A DNA stretch of 64,000 nt from Azolla pinnata (lineage: Eukaryota; Streptophyta; Polypodiopsida; Salviniales; Salviniaceae), in the NCBI GenBank assembly GCA_037176905.1, contig JBBBWG010002892.1, positions 35,762 through 99,761 on the forward strand, in the 5' to 3' direction. Shown here piece by piece: positions 1 through 10,172 of the stretch (positions within the stretch are counted from its first letter, which is position 1; each line of letters opens with the position of its first letter). Both the position numbers and the translations under genes were made by a program. Below the pieces are notes generated by a model. That model was given only the letters and a program-made list of their open reading frames with translations, was not told where the DNA came from and searched no databases.

Positions 1-1329
1 ACTTCTCGTTTATTTTACATATTTGTCAAGATACTCTAGTGAGCTTATCAACTATCTTCTTCTTCTTCTTCTTCTTCATCTGGCTCAGTCAATGAATCAC
101 TTTGGACCCCACACGGCTCGTCGTTGCCGTGCACCAGCAAAGCAACAGAAAGAGCCAGAAACCGTATAGAAACCGTATAACGGGCTCGGAAGGAAGCAAA
201 ACTACATTGGGAACCATCCAACCAACATGTCCTACACAACAAGCATCCACTTTCTTGGCACCACCCACGAACGTACCAACCGCCCCGCGACGAGCAACAA
301 CCGCCAGCTCGATTTTTCCTATGTTTGTTTTTCAAAGCCGAACGCATCATCGGGAGACCCAACCCAAGATCGTCAGACCGACCGAGAATTCAAAACTGTT
401 TAGATTCATGTTTCAGCGAGTAATCAGCGCGCACGCGCAGGAAATTCTGGATTGCTTTTGGTAAGGGCGCGCATCGATCTCAATATTGAGGCCATTGAAG
501 GAGAGAACTCGGAGGAAAAAGCCATTAAAGAAGTGTCGCTATGGCCTCTGAAAGCTTGTGAAGCTCCGTTACAATGTTTTAGGCAGCAACAACATGGTCT
601 AGGATGGTGTTATTACCGCCCAAACTTCATATATTACCGCCCAAACTTCATATATCTCCGCCCAAACTTCATATATTTCCACCGCCTGCAACTTGGTATG
701 CTTGATGGTACATTGAGATGTCGATTTGGTTTATTCTGATGACCATAACCCTTAATCGGGGCGTCTGTTATACGCATGGTTTGTTGCCAGCACGGCAGTC
801 TTTGTTTACTAATCGAAGCATATGTTGCAAGCCAAAACATCGGTGCGCTTAGTCAAGGCAGATGGCAAGCTCATTAAGATCGACGTATGAACTGTTTTAC
901 ATAACATAAAGCCCGTCGAGTTTGGCCGAGTGTGAACGCATCAGAAACAGGAGGAGCTCGGAACCCCGACCGACTCTGAGATGGGACCCGAATCGGAGCT
1001 GGGGCCGGATCATGCCCACATCCTCAAGCCTTTCCTTTCCTTTCCTTTCTTTCTTTCGATTCTTTTTTTCATGCGATTCCGAAGACCTGTGCGCGCTCGT
1101 CATCGGGCTTGCTTAACTGGAAGCAGCAGAGACGGAGGGGAAATCGGGAGCTGTAACACGGTTCCGAATCAGCGCTCTATGTAGATATAGATATAGATAT
1201 ATATATATGATCGCGCTGCGCGAGCGACGCCGGTGACTGATTTGGGTTTACAAATCTTGTCGGTAACGATATCCGAGGAGCGCGATTCCTGCTTTCCTCC
1301 GGGGGGGTGTTTGATCCGGTGGCCACCAT
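1..1329. other. Left-edge region without a recognisable gene
   Basis: I see no conserved coding region here. The open frames overlap heavily on both strands and match nothing I recognise. It holds a TTC tract (about 56-78), a three-copy short repeat (610-680, listed separately), a TTTCC-rich stretch near 1030-1060 and an AT-dinucleotide tract at about 1186-1208. A gene lying mostly to the left of the window could end here, but nothing in the sequence shows it. Confidence 0.5.
610..680. repeat. Three-copy ~20-bp direct repeat
   Basis: The unit, roughly CCGCCCAAACTTCATATAT, occurs three times in direct succession with one or two changes between copies. A partial CCGCC follows. It has no coding meaning that I can see. 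Confidence 0.85.
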
Positions 1330-1606
1330 TGTTGTTGGGCGGACATTTGGGCGGGGAAATTTTGGGGGGACATTTGGGCGGACGTTTTGGGCGGACATTT
1401 GGGCGGACATTTTGGGCGGACATTTGGGCGGACGTTTTGGGCGGACATTTGGGCGGACATTTTGGGCGGACATCGGGCCGGACATTTTGGGCGGACATCG
1501 GGCCGGACATTTTGGCCGGACATCGGGCCGGACATTTTGGCCGGACATTTTGGCCGGACATTTGGGCGGACATCGGGCCGGACATTTTGAGCCGGACATT
1601 TTGGGC
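1330..1606. repeat. GGCGGACATTTTGG minisatellite
   Basis: Tandem units of about 13-16 bp alternate between GGGCGGACATTTTG, GGGCGGACATTTG and GGGCCGGACATCG types, giving about 18-20 copies. The array abuts the stop codon of the PADRE gene at 1609-2601, so it would lie in the 3' UTR or just beyond. All frames stay open because the unit has no stop codons, which explains the long overlapping spurious open frames. Confidence 0.9.
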
Positions 1607-1608
1607 GC

Positions 1609-1839
1609 TCAATGAAGTAGCGAAGCTGCTTCTTCTTCTTCTTCTTCTTCTTCTTCTTCTTGGATCGACGTCAGGCCCGGCTGCCACGCGTTGCTCCGGC
1701 TGATCAGCTGCTCGATGTACCTCGCCATGGCTTCCACCCCCCCTCCGCTGCTCGCCATGTTCGCCAATCCTCCTCCTCCTCCTCCTCCTCCTCCTCCTCT
1801 CCTGCAGCTCCGCACCAGGCTGGACATGGCCATGGCCGG

Positions 1840-1870
<31 letters not shown>

Positions 1871-2601
1871 GCTGCTGGAGCGGCGGCGGCGATGGTGGGG
1901 CTTCCTGCCGTCGTCTGCTGCTGGGGAAATGGTGACACCCGCTTACTCTTCCTCTTCCTGAACGCCGCCATTATCACCGTCATCACCGTGCTGCCGCTGC
2001 TCCTCCTCCTCCCTTTCCGCCCATTCTTCCTCGTCTCTTTGGCATCATCATCATCAACATCATCATCCGCAGCGGAAGCAGCAGCAGCAGCAGCGGCGGC
2101 GGCGGCGGCGGCGGCAGCGGCTTGCTTCGCCTTCTGCTGCTGCTCCTGCTCCTGGCCAGATTGTTGCAGGGACGTGGCCCCGGCGGAGTCGAGGAGGCGG
2201 AGCAGGTGAGCGAACTCGCCTGCAGGGATGCGGCCCTGGAAGGCGGGCAGGGGCAGGAGGAAGTAGAGGCGGCCGTGGGCGAGGAGGGCGTCGGGGCGGA
2301 GGGGGCAGGGGCGCCTGCCGGCGCGCAGGGTGTCGGAGTCGCAGAGCAGGAAGTTAGGGTTCCGGGCATGGAGGAAGACGGAGGCCCGGACGGGGGAAGG
2401 AACCTCCACCACAGAGAAGAAGCTGCCGTCGTCGCAGTCGCTGGCGCCGCCGCCATGGCCATGGGAGAGGTCCACGACGCGGATGCGGCGGAGCTCCTTC
2501 AAGGTCAGCACCACCTGCAGCTGCTGCGCAGGAGATGGAGACGGAGACGGAGACGGAGATGGAGATGGAGATGGAGATGGAGATGGAGAGGAAGCCGCCA
2601 T
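1609..2601 (-). CDS. PADRE (DUF4228) domain protein, copy 1
   Basis: This 330-residue protein belongs to the plant PADRE/DUF4228 family, whose members are induced by pathogens and abiotic stress; their biochemical role is not established. The start ATG at 2601 lies just downstream (sense) of a GAA-rich leader and gives an MAASSPSPSP N-terminus. The PADRE core is recognisable by LLCDSDTLRAGRR, then LRPDALLAHGRLYFLLPLP. The family C-terminus (ARYIEQLISRSNAW, then QPGLTSIQ) precedes a poly-Glu run and the stop. Between core and C-terminus the chain is low-complexity: about 15 alanines, poly-Gln and poly-Gly, all coded by trinucleotide repeats. An upstream ATG in the same frame (near 2704) would add a Lys/Glu/Arg stretch, which I think is 5' UTR. 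The paralogue lies 5.5 kb away on the same strand. Family sure; exact start and lack of introns less so. Confidence 0.8.
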
Positions 2602-2611
2602 GCTCCTGCCC

Positions 2612-2900
2612 TGATTTCTGAGTCTTCTTCTTCTTCTTCTTCTTCTTCCTTCTTCCTTCTTCCTTCTTTCTTCTTTCTTCTTTCTTCTTTCTTCTTCAGA
2701 GTGCAATATGTCTGTCTAGCATAGTACACGCACGCATATATATATATATATGCATACGCATACATGCATCCACATGCATACATGCGTGTCTGTGACACGT
2801 GTATGTATGCATGCATGTGTGCATGCGTGCGTATGTATGTATGCGTGCGTGCGTGCGTATGTATGTATGCATGTGTGCGTGCGTATGCATGTGTCGTGTT
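2612..2900 (-). promoter_or_regulatory. GAA-rich leader plus CATGCATG/TGCGTGCG array upstream of PADRE copy 1
   Basis: Directly upstream of the ATG (sense) is a purine-rich GAAGAA/AAGAAAG tract (about 2620-2697). Behind it lie a TATA dinucleotide run (about 2737-2752) and an array of CATGCATG, TGTATGTATG and TGCGTGCG words (about 2755-2895). CATGCA is the RY element bound by plant B3-domain factors (ABI3/FUS3/LEC2 and VAL families). Whether these repeats act as RY sites or are a plain microsatellite cannot be told from sequence. The same arrangement occurs upstream of PADRE copy 2 and of MSL. Confidence 0.5.
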
Positions 2901-2937
2901 GGAGTCCGTGTGTGCTTTTTCGTCCGGTCAAAATGCG

Positions 2938-3437
2938 CCCCACCACCATCACCATCATCACCATGACCATCATCACCACCATCACCATCATCACCACCAC
3001 CATCACCATCCTCACCATCACCATCACCATCACCATCACCATCATCATCATCACCATCACCACCACCACCACCATCACCACCATCATCACCACCATCACC
3101 ATCACCATCATCACCACCATCACCACCACCTTCAACATCATCACCATCACCACCACCATCACCATCATCACCATCACCATCACACCACCACCGCCACCAT
3201 CACCATCACCACCATCACCACCACCACCGTCATCATCATCATCACCATCCTCACCACCACCACCACCATCACCACCATCACCACCACCATCAACATCATC
3301 ACCATCACCACCACCATCAGCATCATCATCCTCACCATCATCACCATCACCACTACCACCGTCATCATCATCATCGCCGCCACCGCCATCATCATCATCA
3401 TCATCATCTTCTTCTTCTTCTTCTTCTTCTTCTTTGG
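2938..3437. repeat. (CAC/CAT)n microsatellite with terminal (TTC)n
   Basis: About 470 bp of imperfect CACCAT trinucleotides, ending in a TTC run (about 3408-3436). It translates as poly-His, poly-Thr/Ile or poly-Met/Val in different frames, so the long open frames here are not genes. A very similar tract lies at 6823-7145. Confidence 0.95.
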
Positions 3438-3594
3438 ACCGGCCTCACTCAGAGCCGAAGAGCCGTTCTGTCGCTTTCACACTTGGCCTTTCCCCCGTCC
3501 GAAATGGGGAGGCGGAACACGCAAGCACTGCACGACAAGCCAACGCTTTTGGGGTGCCCGATCCCGCTCTCCTCGTAATGTACACGGATACGAT

Positions 3595-3655
3595 ACCAAA
3601 TACGATACGATACGATACGATACGACACGACACGACACGATTCAATACGATCGAT
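3595..3655. repeat. ATACG/ACACG pentanucleotide repeat
   Basis: An imperfect 5-bp tandem repeat, ATACG changing to ACACG, of about ten units. Confidence 0.85.
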
Positions 3656-3771
3656 CATAACTCCCTCCGCTTTCGCCGACTTTGACGGGGGGAACTGCGG
3701 TGCGATCAGTCTGATCGAAACGGCAGCGAACAAAGTCAACCACGCAAACCCCACTCTCTCCAAACACATTT

Positions 3772-3803
3772 ATGATGATGATGATGATCATCATCATCAT
3801 CAT
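3772..3803. repeat. Perfect 32-bp palindrome of ATG/ATC trinucleotides
   Basis: An ATGATG run meets its own reverse complement at a central GATC, giving perfect 16-bp arms with no loop. A further short TCATCATC run follows a CGGCCG at about 3806. No gene is seen nearby. Confidence 0.85.
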
Positions 3804-3837
3804 CACGGCCGTCATCATCATCGTATGATGCCATCAA

Positions 3838-6709
3838 TTATGGGTTTCTCCTCGATCTAATACGAATCAGAGCACTAATTGCGCGCTGAATCGATCGCCC
3901 CTAATTGCGCGCTCTGGGAATCTGGGGGATCAGCTCGCTTCGAAGCTAGGAACAACTCCCAGGACAAAAGCCCCAAAAGTCAACCGTCGTTGCTCGCATC
4001 TTCTTCAGCTCCCCCGATATGCATATCTAATCGGACGGCGATGGATGATGATCCAGGAGAGAATCGAGAATCGGGAATCTGGCAGTTGCATCCCGAAGTT
4101 AAATCGCTTCCTCTTTTCGTACAAGCAAGCAAAGCCACAGAGAGAGAGGAATCCCGTATGTAGGATTTCCGCGAGTCAAACTGGCTCTCACTTTGCGGAG
4201 CAATCGAGGTGGGTTGGGGTTTCCAGAAATGCTCCCAAAGAGGTGTAAAAATTCTTGGACAAAAGGGTCTAAAACGTAATTAGCAGTGCCTCTTCTTTCT
4301 TGCAACAAGAACCTTTTGTCTTTCCAATAGTTGATCATGACCCTATGAATTGTATTATCAGCATGTGTATGTGCAAAGAGCTTGGGTGTGAACAGGATAA
4401 AAACCCTTAAGCCTTGTACTCAATAAAATGGATCTTTCTTGCTTGAATAATGTAAGAACTCGGGATTTCAGTCTTGGGCGTACTCTGCAACAAGAAGTAT
4501 AGAATTGACAAGAAAGAAGGCGTTGGCGCTCTAGTTGGAACTAATTGGATTGGATATACATGGATGTGTATTGAGAGGCGTGAGTAACGTTGGGGAGTAA
4601 CGCTTCGCGACTCATAGTTTGTGCAAAGAGATCCAATGGATCCTCTTCTAACTTTACTCTTCGATCTACATCCTCTTGTTGTGAATGCAACGAGGGGCAA
4701 GCGAACACTCGTGCATCTAGTTTTTTTTAACCATTGTAGTATCTTGAGTTTGGGGAAAACAAGAGCTACTTGTCACAAAATGGAGCAGTGAGCATGATGA
4801 CCCGTTAAGTAACCAGCAGAGAGTTAAGTTTAGTCCAGTTTTTTAGTCCATCGCTACGAGTGGGACCTAAAGCCAAGAGTTAAATGAGGTCCAAGAACTT
4901 TCCTTATATTCGTGGCGATGGGCTAAAAATATAAGGAACTTGGATCCAAGTCCAGTTTTTTAGTCCATCGTCGGATCCAAGTCCAAGAGCCTTTGCATGT
5001 GAGACACTCACTATACATGATCTCCTCAAACTTCGATGTGTTAAAAGCCGCAGTTTAGAAAACGGCACAAAGAGACTTTGAATCGGAATTCTCTTCCTCT
5101 CTGTTTGTCTCCATGTTCGTTCGTCTTTCCTTCTCTTCGTCTCGTTTCACAAACACGAATGAAAGTTTGCATACGTTTGCGAATGTTAACGTGTTTCTTT
5201 CTTTCTTTTTAATCATGATGGTTTCCTTTTGTCGAGAAAAATCAATTTATATTTCTTAAAACTTAAATTTTTTTGATTAAAATTTCCATTCTTCTGGTCT
5301 GAAGCATACTTTCCGAAGATTTATCGATCTCAAATGCTCGAATCATTCTCGATTGCGTTTGCAGCCTTTGCAAGAGTATATGTGGTTCGTTCTGCGGTTG
5401 TCTGTCTGTATATGCGATCTAGGAGAGCTTGTTGGTTCTCATTGTTCCTTCTTCGATCGTCGAGAAGAAGAGGGAAGATGCTTCGATTTACTTGTTCTTC
5501 GCGATCGCTTTCGCGATCGTTTGATCCATTCGTCGTCGATCTCCGTTTCCCTTTGGGTTTTTCTCGCATCGCCAGAGCTTCCTGCTTGATGTCCAACTTG
5601 TGCGTGTGCCATGAATACTTGGAACGATCTATTGGGCTGGTTCTCGTAGTCCCTCGTCCACTTGTTTTCCAGATCCGTTGACCCCATCGACGCGGGCGAT
5701 GGATCTCCACCCGCACGATCCTTCTCCGCATCGCTTCATTTCCTCATCCACTTGGATACTTGGAACAGAGAAAATGAAAAAACGCAACAATTCCTCGACT
5801 CTGGCTATAGCCAGAAGAAAAAGAAGACGAGAAAATGCTTGGTACAGAGCCGTCCACGTAAAGAGTCAACTCTGGGATCAAACTTAAGGAGGCAAACAAG
5901 TCAACTCCACCCCGCCGATTCCCCAATAGATCCAAAGAGAGAGAGCTATGTGGAGCAAGAGGTCATGAGCTCAAACCCCTACACACTGTGACGATATCTC
6001 GAGATACGAAGGCTCGAAGCGCAAAATAGTTCAGCAGTACTGCGGTAGGATTCGAGCTCGAGTTTAGTAGTCAATAAAGAGACAAGAGATCGATGGGAGT
6101 CTAGACATGGAGATACTGATATTTTCACCTCATTCGGACACACAATTGACTGATAGATGAATCGATTTATTGTGTTGCTTGAGTTTTAAATGAACAAGGC
6201 GATTTTGTGACCGAGTTTATCTCGGAAGTGCATGAGCAAATTGGGAGTTTAAGTAAAAAGACAAGGGAGTTTGTGGCCATGGAGAATCGAAAATCGGGTC
6301 TAGCGGAGCTCTTAGTTGCTGGAATCGGGATGGAGCTAGACTTGGAGGATACAATTGGTCGGTTTGCTAGGCTCAGATAGTATGTATGCAGCTCAAGGAA
6401 GGATTCGGGGGGGACGACATCGAGAATCGAATCGATCCGATCTGATTTGGGGCCACCGAGGTTAATGATCTAGGAGCCTCGTGCGAAAGAAAAAACCCAC
6501 CGATCGACGCGATCCGATTCGAGCCAGCAAGGTCAATGATCGAGGAATCTTGTCGTGCAGAACCGGGGTCAATGATCCCCAGGAATCTCGGGTGCGAAAC
6601 ACCGCGGAGGGTTTTTAGCTCCACAATCGATAACGAAATCATGCGCTGGAACTCGTAATCTCGAGTTCGACGATTAAACAAGACTAGAAGTAGCAGTAAG
6701 TAGCGAAGG
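3838..6709. other. Gene-poor spacer between the PADRE copies
   Basis: No conserved coding region is recognised. The spacer contains a 22-bp perfect direct repeat at 4832-4853 and 4949-4970. Between its copies lies an imperfect inverted repeat (arms near 4891-4910 and 4928-4943, sharing the core CCTTATATT/AATATAAGG). This may be a small transposon remnant. GATCGC-rich sequence near 5455-5525 and many short open frames carry no recognisable domain. Confidence 0.5.
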
Positions 6710-8098
6710 TTAAGGTGCGGAGGCGCGGATCGCGGCGAGCACGGGCCGCGAGCGTTCGGGCGGCCATCTGCTGCTACATTTGGCGAGAGCCGGGCCAGTA
6801 AACGGGCGGCTCTTTCGGGCCCCACCATCATCACCATCACCATCACCATCATCACCATGATCACCACCATCACCATCACCATCACCATCACCATCACCAT
6901 CACCATCACCATCACCATCACCATCACCATCACCATCACCACCATCACCACCATCACCATCACCACCATCATGATCATCACCATCACCATCACCATCATG
7001 ATCATCACCACCATCACCATCACCATCACCATCATGATCATCACCACCATCACCATCACCACCACCATCACCATCACCATCACCATCATCACCATCATCA
7101 TCACCATCATGATCATCACCACCATCACCATCACCATCGTCACCATCGGCACCATCCCTCATCTTCCTCCTCCTCCTCCTCCTGCTCCTGCTGCTGCGGC
7201 TCTGCAAGGAGAATCTGGAGATGGAGATGGAGAATCTCGAAGAAGACGGCGGCGACGGCAGCGGCGATGATGATGACGCGATCTCGTGGATGGAGTCGAG
7301 CTCCGGGCGCCACGAGTTGCAGCGCCCGATCAGCTGCTCGATGTAGCGCGCGACTGCCTCCGGCCCCGATCCGCATGCGATGTTGCTGCTGCTGCTGCTG
7401 CTTCCGCCGCAGCACCATCTTCTCGATGAAGCAGTCGGATCTGGCGGAGATGCAGAAATCATGGTGGTAGTGGTGCTGCCGGTGGCTGGGGAGGAGGGCG
7501 ATGGCGAGACCCGGTTCCTCTTCCTCCCTGCTGCTGCCGCTATCACTGCCATCATTCTTCTCCTGCACGTCCTTCGGCTCGCCTTCGTCCCCTTCCGCTT
7601 CGTCTTCTTCCAAGCCGTCTCTTGGCCATCGCCACCGCCATCATCAACAGCAACAGCGGCGGCGGCGGCGGCGTGGAGGAGGCGGAGCAGGTGAGCGAGT
7701 TCCTGCGCGGAGATGCGGCGCTGGAAGGCGGGCAGGGGCAGGAGGAAGTAGAGGCGGCCGTGGGCGAGGAGGGCGTCGGGGCGGAGAGGGCAGGGGCGCC
7801 TGCCGGCGCGCAGGGTGTCGGAGTCGCAGAGCAGGAAGTTAGGGTTCCGGGCATGGAGGAAGACGGAGGCCCGGACGGGGGAAGGAACCTCCACCACAGA
7901 GAAGAAGCTGCTGTCGTCGCAGTCGCGGTCGAGGTCGAGGTCGCCGCCGCCATGGCCATGGGAGAGGTCAACGACTCGGATGCGGCGGAGCTCCGTCAAG
8001 GTCAGCACCTGCAGCTGCGGGGCAGGAGACGGAGACGGAGATGGAGATGGAGACGGAGATGGAGATGGAGATGGAGAGGAAGAGATGGAAGCCCCCAT
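6710..8098 (-). CDS. PADRE (DUF4228) domain protein, copy 2, with microsatellite-coded tail
   Basis: This is the paralogue of the gene at 1609-2601. The ATG at 8098 gives MGASISSSPSP, whose Gly2 would allow N-myristoylation, as in many PADRE proteins. The core motifs LLCDSDTLRAGRR and HGRLYFLLPLP are the same, and about 208 bp of core differs from copy 1 at only two positions (2235-2442 against 7721-7928). The C-terminal signature (VARYIEQLIGRCNSW, then RPELDSIHE) is present. Unlike copy 1 the frame does not stop there. It continues through an Arg-rich patch into about 110 Asp/Gly/His residues coded by the CACCAT microsatellite, then a short unique end, giving 462 residues in all. The tail could be genuine, or an unseen intron or a shorter transcript may end the protein earlier. 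Core call confident; 3' limit uncertain. Confidence 0.7.
   Translation of the reverse strand: MGASISSSPSPSPSPSPSPSPSPSPAPQLQVLTLTELRRIRVVDLSHGHGGGDLDLDRDCDDSSFFSVVEVPSPVRASVFLHARNPNFLLCDSDTLRAGRRPCPLRPDALLAHGRLYFLLPLPAFQRRISAQELAHLLRLLHAAAAAAVAVDDGGGDGQETAWKKTKRKGTKASRRTCRRRMMAVIAAAAGRKRNRVSPSPSSPATGSTTTTMISASPPDPTASSRRWCCGGSSSSSSNIACGSGPEAVARYIEQLIGRCNSWRPELDSIHEIASSSSPLPSPPSSSRFSISISRFSLQSRSSRSRRRRRRKMRDGADGDDGDGDGGDDHDGDDDGDDGDGDGDGGGDGDGGDDHDGDGDGDGGDDHDGDGDGDDHDGGDGDGGDGGDGDGDGDGDGDGDGDGDGDGDGDGGDHGDDGDGDGDDGGARKSRPFTGPALAKCSSRWPPERSRPVLAAIRASAP
6823..7145. repeat. (CAC/CAT)n microsatellite, partly inside the PADRE copy 2 frame
   Basis: An imperfect CACCATCAC repeat with interspersed CATGATCAT units. 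It reads as Asp/Gly/His in the PADRE frame and as Ile/Thr or Met/Val in others. It resembles the tract at 2938-3437, so the satellite seems to belong to both PADRE loci. Confidence 0.95.
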
Positions 8099-8109
8099 AG
8101 CTAGCAGCA

Positions 8110-8470
8110 GGCAGCGCAGAGAAGGAAGAAGGAAGAAGGAAGAAGAAGGAAGCAGAAGAAGGAAGCAGAAGGAAGAAGCGGAAGGAAGAAGGAAGCAAGA
8201 AGAAGGAAGAAGGAAGAAGGAAGAAGGAAGAAGAAGATGCAGAAGAAGAAGAAGAAGAAGAAGTTGATGATGGACTGATGATAGATGCGCATTGCATGTA
8301 TATATATGTCGAGAGATGTATGTATGCATGTGTGTGCATGCGTCCATGCATGCATGCATGCATGTGTGCGTCCCTGCGTGTATGCATGCATGCATGCATG
8401 CATGTGTGCGCACGTGTGTATGTTATCTCATGCACACATACATGCATGCATGCATGCATGCATACGGGCC
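8110..8470 (-). promoter_or_regulatory. CTTCTTC leader and CATGCATG array upstream of PADRE copy 2
   Basis: In the sense direction the leader is a CTT/TCC pyrimidine tract (about 8110-8265), of the kind common in plant 5' UTRs. Upstream of it, at about 8310-8463, are three blocks of perfect CATGCATG repeats separated by GTGTGCG words. The layout is array, triplet tract, ATG, as in copy 1, but the triplet tract has the opposite strand bias (GAA sense in copy 1, CTT sense here). Confidence 0.5.
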
Positions 8471-8611
8471 GGTCAAACCCGAATTGCAACACGTTTCCCA
8501 AAGAGGAAAGCCGTCGCCGTCACGCAACACGGGACCGACCGACGACGAAAAAGCGCTTGCCCGAAAAGTGCAACCGTTTCTCCGGCGCGGGTAAAAAGTC
8601 AACTCCCCGGA

Positions 8612-8880
8612 CCTCGGCTTCTTCTTCTTCTTCTTCTTCTTCTTCTTCTTCTGATCGGCGGAAAGTCAAAGCGCAGCTGCTTTCGATTCCCCTTCTTCTT
8701 CTTCTTCTTCTTCTTCTTCTTCTTCTTCTTCTTCTTCACCATCATCAAGCTGATTAGAGCTTGCGCTTGGTTGATTCCTGCGGCTTCTTCGATTTCATCA
8801 TGCTTTCATTAAGCTTTTAGCCATGATCTAATCCCATCTAATCTAATCCAATCCAATCTAATCTAATCTAATCTAATCAT
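8612..8880. repeat. (TTC)n and (TAATC)n microsatellites
   Basis: Two TTC runs (about 8618-8652 and 8692-8737) are followed by a TAATC/CAATC pentamer repeat (about 8827-8878). No coding signal is seen. Confidence 0.9.
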
Positions 8881-10172
8881 TTTCGGGGTGGTAGCCGGTG
8901 CCGTCCCCCCACCACTCCAGGCCGTCGGAGAAAATCGTCCTGTAGCTTTATTCCCTTTCGGGAAACGGAGAGAAAACGACAAGAACAACCCTGGCAACAG
9001 ACATACAAAAGCGCCACCAATCGATACGACCACTCGTCGGATCAGTGCACTAAAAGAATTCCTTCCATCGACATCCCTCGTCCGTATGCTTGGATCAGCT
9101 CTTATGCGCGAAGTGATCTGATCTACGCGAGTCAAAACTCCCCTTTTTTTTTTTGAAAGAATGACGGGGAGCTTCGAATCTGAACGAATGCCCAAGCATA
9201 GTTAATTGCTGTTAATCCAAAAGTCAACCAAAAGCCCTAATCATAAAGTTAAGGGAGCCATGTCCTTTTGTGCTACCAACATTCTCTGACGCATTCCGAC
9301 TTATCAGCTGCAGCGAATGCCCCAGCTTCGAGAACATCGATGAATCGACATTGGTGAAAGAGACAAACTCTTGGCCTTACTCGACTCGAGGTATATGTAC
9401 CACAGTTTTAGTGTGGCACAAAACCCTACACCCTACATGCCATAACTTTCATAAGCAGCAAACACATTAGTAGCATGTATCTAGCTAGATTCATGTAATC
9501 AGCGACAAACCATAGTTCCCCGCAAGACTAATCTATGTGAAAACAATGCCTGGTTAATTGGTTTTGATTTCGATTACGCTCCCCACGGTTTCCAGAGTAC
9601 CAAGTATTATGATAGACATGAAAGCACTTGCATCCTCCTTTCCTTCTCTTGAACCACCAATAAGCAAGATATCTATGTACACATAATCTGAGGAGACAAT
9701 TCAACTTCTCCTTATAGTCATATCACATTCTCAGTGATTCCATGCTTACCAGCAAACACAATAGCACCGATTAATGATGCAAACCCCAGCTCCCCCGAAA
9801 AAGAGAGGAACAAGCATGTCTCCATCCTAAATCTCGAGTCGAGCTGTAGAAGAACCAATCGAACATAGTATGAATCAATGCGCTATTATACCTTCCACTT
9901 AAAACTGAGCACAGTATGAATCAATGAGTTATTATGCCTTCCACTTAAAACTGCACAAAGCAACAAATCGCTTGCCATCGATCAGTTTGGAGGCAATCTA
10001 AAAGGTAGACCCACAGTCAATATCTGTCTGAATAAAGAGTCTCATGTAAATTGGTTGATTCGAACCAACTTACGTCTAATCTATTGATGAGTTCGAAGCT
10101 TTCATCATGAGGAATAGTTGGTTTGTGATTTTTTTGGTGGATTGGTGTTTAGTCCGTCCATGCTCAAAGCGA
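8881..10172. other. 3' flank of the NUDT3-like gene
   Basis: No separate gene is recognised. A two-copy tandem repeat with a 46-bp period (about 9864-9955; shared words AGTATGAATCAATG and CCTTCCACTTAAAACTG) lies downstream of the NUDT3 stop and may be in its 3' UTR or just beyond. Confidence 0.5.

Noticed and set aside
1169-1703. Overlapping open frames on both strands with a PKCPPKCP or GGHLGGHF pattern
   Set aside because: Products of the GGCGGACATTTTGG minisatellite with no known domain.
2750-3685. Long open frames coding poly-His, poly-Thr/Ile or poly-Met/Val
   Set aside because: They are translations of the CACCAT/ATG microsatellite and neighbouring TGCATG array; all frames are open because the unit has no stop codon.
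8278-8812. Open frames rich in Cys/Met/His across CATGCATG repeats
   Set aside because: Pure repeat translation; the same happens at 29495-29995 and 46417-46925.
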